A stretch of 10,332 bases of DNA from Halieaceae bacterium. Its GTDB lineage: Bacteria > Pseudomonadota > Gammaproteobacteria > Pseudomonadales > Halieaceae. Both the position numbers and the translations under genes were made by a program. The notes under the pieces are model-generated. The model was not told the DNA's origin. It made no database searches and was given only the letters and a program-made list of their open reading frames with translations. Of this stretch, positions 7,220 through 10,332 are shown in pieces. The stretch is from contig JABIZW010000266.1 of NCBI GenBank assembly GCA_018666295.1, forward strand, positions 1 through 10,332, in the 5' to 3' direction. Position 1 is the stretch's first letter, and each line of letters begins with the position of its first letter.

Positions 7220-8086
7220 CTATAAGTGCAGGGTGATTGTCGGCACTTGTGACGCGCGAAGCAGGTCATTGGTTCGGCTTCCTAACAGGAGACTTCTCCA
7301 AGGCGAGTGGCTGTATGCACCCATGATTAAGAGGTCGGCTTCGCGCTCGGCGATGGCACGTGTCACCACTTGCTCTGGATCGCCTGCAATAAAGGTTGCG
7401 TTGACATCAAAAGAGGCGTCAGTCAGCACCCGCTCCGCCCACTCGAGTTGCCGAGCAGACTCGTTACTGCGCTTACCTGACATGATGACGTGAATGGGTA
7501 AATCACGCATATTGGGATACGCAGCAAGAAGTTCGATACCTCGGCGCGTCATTTTTCCACCATCAAAGGCAACAAGAACGCTTTTGGGCGCCTTGAAGTC
7601 GTCCGATACCGTCATAACGGGGCGCTTTATCTGTCGACAGATCGCTTCAACGTGACGACCTAAATCACGCCGCGTATGCACTGCCGACTCTCCACGTCGC
7701 CCTAAAATGTACATTGCAACGGTTGACTCTTGTTCTTGTAATGTACCCAGGAGCTGCCCATAGCGCTGACGCGTGTCTATTTGTACCTGCGCATGCACTT
7801 CACAGCGCTGCTTGAGTCCATTGAGAAAGAGACGACCTTGATCACGTGCTGCGCGGCTTCGCTCGCCCTCTTCTTGAGAAAGACGCTCCAATAAGTTTTC
7901 TTGAGCATCCATACCAATCGATCCGGAGCGGTCGATCTCAGAAGCAATCTCCTGGTGACGATCTATCACGTGCAGCAACTCCAAGGGCGAAGACAACCGA
8001 GTCGCCGCCCATGCGGCATAATCAGCCACATGTGTCGCGTAATCCGATTGATCGACACAAGCCAATATTTTTCGCGGCTGGCGCAT
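7220..8086 (-). CDS. Universal stress protein with two tandem Usp domains
   Basis: A 288-residue cytoplasmic protein built from two Usp (alpha/beta nucleotide-binding) domains, roughly residues 1-161 and 167-288. Each domain opens with a beta strand ending in an Asp (ILACVDQSD at 7-15; VLVAFDGG at 170-177). The ATP-binding consensus G-2x-G-9x-G(S/T) is partly kept in domain 2 as GAYS...LLLGS (256-270), with Ser replacing the second Gly. In domain 1 it is degenerate: GRRG at 129-132, a one-residue longer spacer, and GR instead of GS at 143-144. Domain 2 is therefore the likelier nucleotide binder (inference). Domain 1 also has a charged insert at about 50-90. The ATG lies 10 bases after the sulP stop, and its ribosome binding site overlaps that stop, so it is probably made together with the transporter. 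The molecular role of such proteins is mostly unknown; a regulatory or protective role for SulP is an inference from the pairing. Confidence 0.93.
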   Translation of the reverse strand: MRQPRKILACVDQSDYATHVADYAAWAATRLSSPLELLHVIDRHQEIASEIDRSGSIGMDAQENLLERLSQEEGERSRAARDQGRLFLNGLKQRCEVHAQVQIDTRQRYGQLLGTLQEQESTVAMYILGRRGESAVHTRRDLGRHVEAICRQIKRPVMTVSDDFKAPKSVLVAFDGGKMTRRGIELLAAYPNMRDLPIHVIMSGKRSNESARQLEWAERVLTDASFDVNATFIAGDPEQVVTRAIAEREADLLIMGAYSHSPWRSLLLGSRTNDLLRASQVPTITLHL

Positions 8087-8093
8087 GACCTAA

Positions 8094-8098
8094 TCCTC
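8094..8098 (-). promoter_or_regulatory. usp ribosome binding site overlapping the sulP stop codon
   Basis: On the minus strand the sequence is TGAGGA followed by seven bases and the usp ATG. GAGGA is a good Shine-Dalgarno at good spacing, and its first two bases are part of the sulP TGA stop. This layout favours translational coupling of the two genes. Confidence 0.7.
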
Positions 8099-9572
8099 AG
8101 TGATCAAGGAGCAGATCTTCTGCTCCATCTTTGTCGTGGATGGCAAACTTATCCACGAGGGTTGCACTGGCCTGATTGAGTCCAATAACCTCTACGTCAG
8201 TGCCCTCACGTCGAAACTTAATGACGATTTTATCGAGTGCACTGACCGCAGTAATGTCCCAAAAATGGGCACGACTCACATCAATGTAGACCTTGTCCAC
8301 GACCTCTTGATAGTCAAATACCGTCGAGAATCGATCGGCGCTCGCGAAAAAGACTTGGCCAAAAACGGTGTATCTGCGCGCACGACCTTCGTCACATGCG
8401 ACTGAGCTGACACTCAAAATACGACCCACTTTTTGGGCAAAGAAAAATCCAGAGAGCAGAACGCCCGTCAAAACACCTTGGGCTAAATCGTGCGTCGCAA
8501 CGGTCACAAACACGGTAGAGAGCATCACAACACTCGAACTCTTAGGGTGGCTCTTCAAGTTTCTGATCGAATCCCAGTTAAATGTTCCAATGGACACCAT
8601 GATCATCACTGCCACCAAAGCGGCCATCGGGATCTGACTCACCCAGTCACCTGCAAAAACCACCATGACCAGCAAGAGTAAGCCCGCCACCAGTGTCGAT
8701 AGACGTCCCCTACCACCCGATTTCACGTTGATAACCGACTGTCCGATCATGGCGCACCCGGCCATTCCACCCATGAAGCCTGTCGCCACATTGGCAACAC
8801 CCTGACCCACGCACTCGCGATTCTTATCACTCTGCGTATCCGTCAAATCATCAACAATCGTCGCCGTCATCAGCGACTCAAGGAGACCCACGACCATCAG
8901 CGTTGCCGAGTAGGGAAAAATAATTTCTAAGGTCTCCCAGGTCATGGGAACGTCAGGCATGAAAAAGTTCGGCAGACTGCTGGGCAGATCCCCCATGTCT
9001 CCGACTGTTCGTATATCCAAATCCATGACAATGGCCACGAACGTCAGAAATACGATGGTAATGAGCGGTGAGGGAATCGCCGTTGTGAGTCGTGGTAACC
9101 CGTAAATAATAGTAAGCCCCGCAGCGGTCATTACGTAGACCTCCCAACCGACGTTGGTGAGTTCGGGCAGCTGTGCCATAAAAATCAAGATGGCCAGTGC
9201 ATTGACAAACCCTGTGACCACCGAGCGCGACACGAATCGCATCAACTCACCGAGACGAACCCATCCTGCGATGATTTGCAGAACCCCTGTGAGCACAGTG
9301 GCGGCGAACAAGTACTGAAGGCCATGATCTTTGACTAACGTCACCATGAGCAGTGCCATCGCACCGGTCGCCGCCGAGATCATGCCGGGACGACCTCCGG
9401 TAAACGCTATGATGACTGCGATCGAAAACGACGCATAAAGTCCGACTTTAGGATCGACTCCCGCAATGATTGAAAAAGCAATGGCCTCGGGAATAAGCGC
9501 CAACGCAACAACGAGTCCTGCCAGAACATCGTTTCGAATATTTGAGAACCACTCTTGGCGGATCGTATCCAT
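8097..9572 (-). CDS. SulP-family inorganic anion transporter with C-terminal STAS domain
   Basis: A 491-residue inner-membrane transporter of the SLC26/SulP family, which moves sulfate, bicarbonate or other anions, often by symport or exchange. The N-terminal part has about ten or more hydrophobic segments, including the family signature region VVALALIPEAIAFSIIAGVDPKVGLYAS with the TGGRPGMISAATGAMA segment just after it, and the conserved ECVGQGVANVATGFMGGMAGCAMIGQSVINVKSGGRGRLS block. A cytoplasmic STAS domain occupies about 399-491 (VYIDVSRAHFWDITAVSALDKI). I chose the ATG at 9572 because MDTIRQEWFSNIRNDVLAG is a normal SulP start and AAAGG lies four bases upstream; the frame stays open to an ATG at 9842, but that extension runs antisense through the start of the dehydrogenase and has no SulP similarity. 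It is the first gene of an apparent operon with usp. The anion cannot be assigned; a BicA-like bicarbonate role is only one possibility. Confidence 0.93.
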   Translation of the reverse strand: MDTIRQEWFSNIRNDVLAGLVVALALIPEAIAFSIIAGVDPKVGLYASFSIAVIIAFTGGRPGMISAATGAMALLMVTLVKDHGLQYLFAATVLTGVLQIIAGWVRLGELMRFVSRSVVTGFVNALAILIFMAQLPELTNVGWEVYVMTAAGLTIIYGLPRLTTAIPSPLITIVFLTFVAIVMDLDIRTVGDMGDLPSSLPNFFMPDVPMTWETLEIIFPYSATLMVVGLLESLMTATIVDDLTDTQSDKNRECVGQGVANVATGFMGGMAGCAMIGQSVINVKSGGRGRLSTLVAGLLLLVMVVFAGDWVSQIPMAALVAVMIMVSIGTFNWDSIRNLKSHPKSSSVVMLSTVFVTVATHDLAQGVLTGVLLSGFFFAQKVGRILSVSSVACDEGRARRYTVFGQVFFASADRFSTVFDYQEVVDKVYIDVSRAHFWDITAVSALDKIVIKFRREGTDVEVIGLNQASATLVDKFAIHDKDGAEDLLLDH

Positions 9573-9599
9573 GAGACCTTTGCTTTTTAGGGAATGCCA

Positions 9600-9626
9600 C
9601 AGCCTTACGCGGTGAACTGAAGGCTG
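9600..9626 (-). repeat. Second leader hairpin of sulP
   Basis: CAGCCTT (9600-9606) is perfectly complementary to AAGGCTG (9620-9626) around a 13-base loop. In the sulP transcript this stem would lie about 28 bases before the start codon, just upstream of the ribosome binding site. Confidence 0.4.
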
Positions 9627-9647
9627 GATCGATAACAAAACGACAAA

Positions 9648-9673
9648 CCAAAAGCGCGCGATTGCGCTTTTGG
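9648..9673. repeat. Perfect 10-bp hairpin in the sulP leader, attenuator-like
   Basis: CCAAAAGCGC (9648-9657) and GCGCTTTTGG (9664-9673) are exact complements around a 6-base loop. On the minus strand the downstream arm contains TTTT and continues into a T-rich stretch (TTTGTCGTTTTGTT), a shape like an intrinsic terminator, though GG interrupts the U-tract. It would start about 20 bases after the predicted sulP transcription start. It could instead be a repressor operator or a 5'-end stabilising stem. On the plus strand it is upstream of the dehydrogenase and has no T-run after it. Confidence 0.6.
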
Positions 9674-9697
9674 ATGAATGGTCCCCAGCGAAACCAA

Positions 9698-9706
9698 AGT
9701 ATACCA
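9698..9706 (-). promoter_or_regulatory. Extended -10 promoter for the sulP-usp operon
   Basis: On the minus strand the bases read TGGTATACT, a TGn motif directly before TATACT (five of six to the -10 consensus). No strong -35 is seen at 17 bases (CACCGT), which extended -10 promoters can tolerate. It predicts transcription starting near 9691 and a leader of about 120 bases containing both hairpins. The GTATAC core is itself a palindrome, so a divergent -10 on the plus strand (TATACC at 9700-9705) for the dehydrogenase is possible. Confidence 0.45.
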
Positions 9707-9739
9707 TGCTCCAAATGTTAACGGTGCAGAGATGTGTCA

Positions 9740-10332
9740 ATGAAGCCCGAGATACTGCTGATCGCAGAGCCCCATGAAGAGTGGCCAAAGCACGTGATGG
9801 AGTTGATTGCGGGACGTTTAGTGACGCTGCGACTTGATCCACAAGCGCCTCTGGCGAGTGATACCCGCTTTGAGTCTGTCCGCGTGCTGGTAGGCGCGCC
9901 TCAAGACGCAGCCCGATGGGTGGTCATTTGCCCAAAATTAGAGTGGATTCAAAGCACATGGGCAGGCATCGATGCACTCGCATCACAGATACCTTCTAAC
10001 GTTGTCGTCACACCGCTTAAACACGTTTTTGGACAGGCCATGTCAGAATTTGTCATGGGCTGGATTCTCTCGATCGAACGTCGCGTCATAACGCGGGCCA
10101 CCGCCTCCCAATGGGACAGTTCGCCAGAACCCGGCGTTCTAGGTAAGACAATGGGAATCCTCGGTACTGGCAGTATAGGACAGGCCGTTGCACAAGCGGC
10201 AGGGCAATTTGGCATTCGGTGCAAAGGCCTTAACTCGGACGGTCGTTCGGTACCCGGTTTTGTTAAATGTTATACCGCTCGTGACCCTGATTTTTTCAAC
10301 GATCTCGACTACGTCGTTTCAGTCCTTCCTAA
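9740..10332 (+). CDS. D-2-hydroxyacid dehydrogenase, N-terminal part (runs off the window)
   Basis: The frame is open from the ATG at 9740 to the window end: 197 codons with no stop. It belongs to the NAD(P)-dependent D-isomer-specific 2-hydroxyacid dehydrogenases, which interconvert 2-oxoacids and D-2-hydroxyacids (for example glyoxylate/glycolate or hydroxypyruvate/glycerate). Visible features are LEWIQSTWAGID at 67-78, the substrate-domain stretch FGQAMSEFVMGWIL at 97-110, and the Rossmann motif GILGTGSIGQA at 139-149 (GxGxxG). The catalytic Arg, Glu and His should lie beyond the window. Family members are about 310 residues, so roughly a third is missing. The start is preceded only by a weak GAGA; a GTG two codons earlier (9734) is the alternative, and an in-frame stop at 9719-9721 rules out anything longer. 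It is divergent from sulP across 167 bases; its substrate cannot be assigned. Confidence 0.88.
   Translation, partial: MKPEILLIAEPHEEWPKHVMELIAGRLVTLRLDPQAPLASDTRFESVRVLVGAPQDAARWVVICPKLEWIQSTWAGIDALASQIPSNVVVTPLKHVFGQAMSEFVMGWILSIERRVITRATASQWDSSPEPGVLGKTMGILGTGSIGQAVAQAAGQFGIRCKGLNSDGRSVPGFVKCYTARDPDFFNDLDYVVSVLP

Noticed and set aside
1..10332. A mobile element, CRISPR array, toxin-antitoxin or defence system
   Set aside because: All substantial open frames are accounted for by ordinary chromosomal gene families, and I saw no terminal inverted repeats, spaced direct repeats or small paired genes.

Overview
The window reads as ordinary chromosomal DNA of a gammaproteobacterium, probably marine and free-living. 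This is inferred from the strong resemblance of the complete elongation factor G to the second EF-G ("EF-G 2") of Vibrio/Shewanella-type bacteria, from the dense gene packing, and from the mix of genes: an AMP-forming acyl-CoA synthetase, a secreted zinc protease and a SulP anion transporter with a universal stress protein. Base composition looks close to balanced by eye. I saw no transposase, integrase, phage gene, CRISPR array, tRNA, rRNA or defence system, and nothing that looks horizontally acquired.

Layout. At 2-394 (+) is the C-terminal end of an EF-G whose body lies upstream of the window. It faces a second, complete EF-G (537-2624, -), tail to tail, across a bidirectional terminator (483-518) and a perfect 13-bp inverted repeat that encloses the second gene's stop codon (521-556). 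A roughly 420-bp divergent intergenic region (2625-3047) holds candidate promoters and hairpins. Next is an acyl-CoA synthetase (3048-4601, +), convergent with a secreted metzincin-type zinc protease (4645-7080, -) with only 43 bp between them. Upstream of the protease, on the same strand, is a sulP-usp pair: a SulP anion transporter with a STAS domain (8097-9572, -) and a tandem-domain universal stress protein (7220-8086, -). The pair is apparently translationally coupled, because the Shine-Dalgarno of usp overlaps the sulP stop codon. A 167-bp divergent region (9573-9739) carries an extended -10 promoter for sulP and two leader hairpins. The window ends inside a D-2-hydroxyacid dehydrogenase gene (from 9740, +), which is cut off after its NAD-binding glycine motif.

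How the genes relate. The two EF-Gs both concern translation and are placed to share a termination region. The SulP-Usp pair is the only clear operon and suggests anion uptake linked to a nucleotide-binding stress protein. The synthetase, protease and dehydrogenase look like independent transcription units of carbon and peptide metabolism. The points most worth a second look are small: the stop-codon inverted repeat, the terminator-like hairpin just after the predicted sulP transcription start, and the paired EF-G paralogues.
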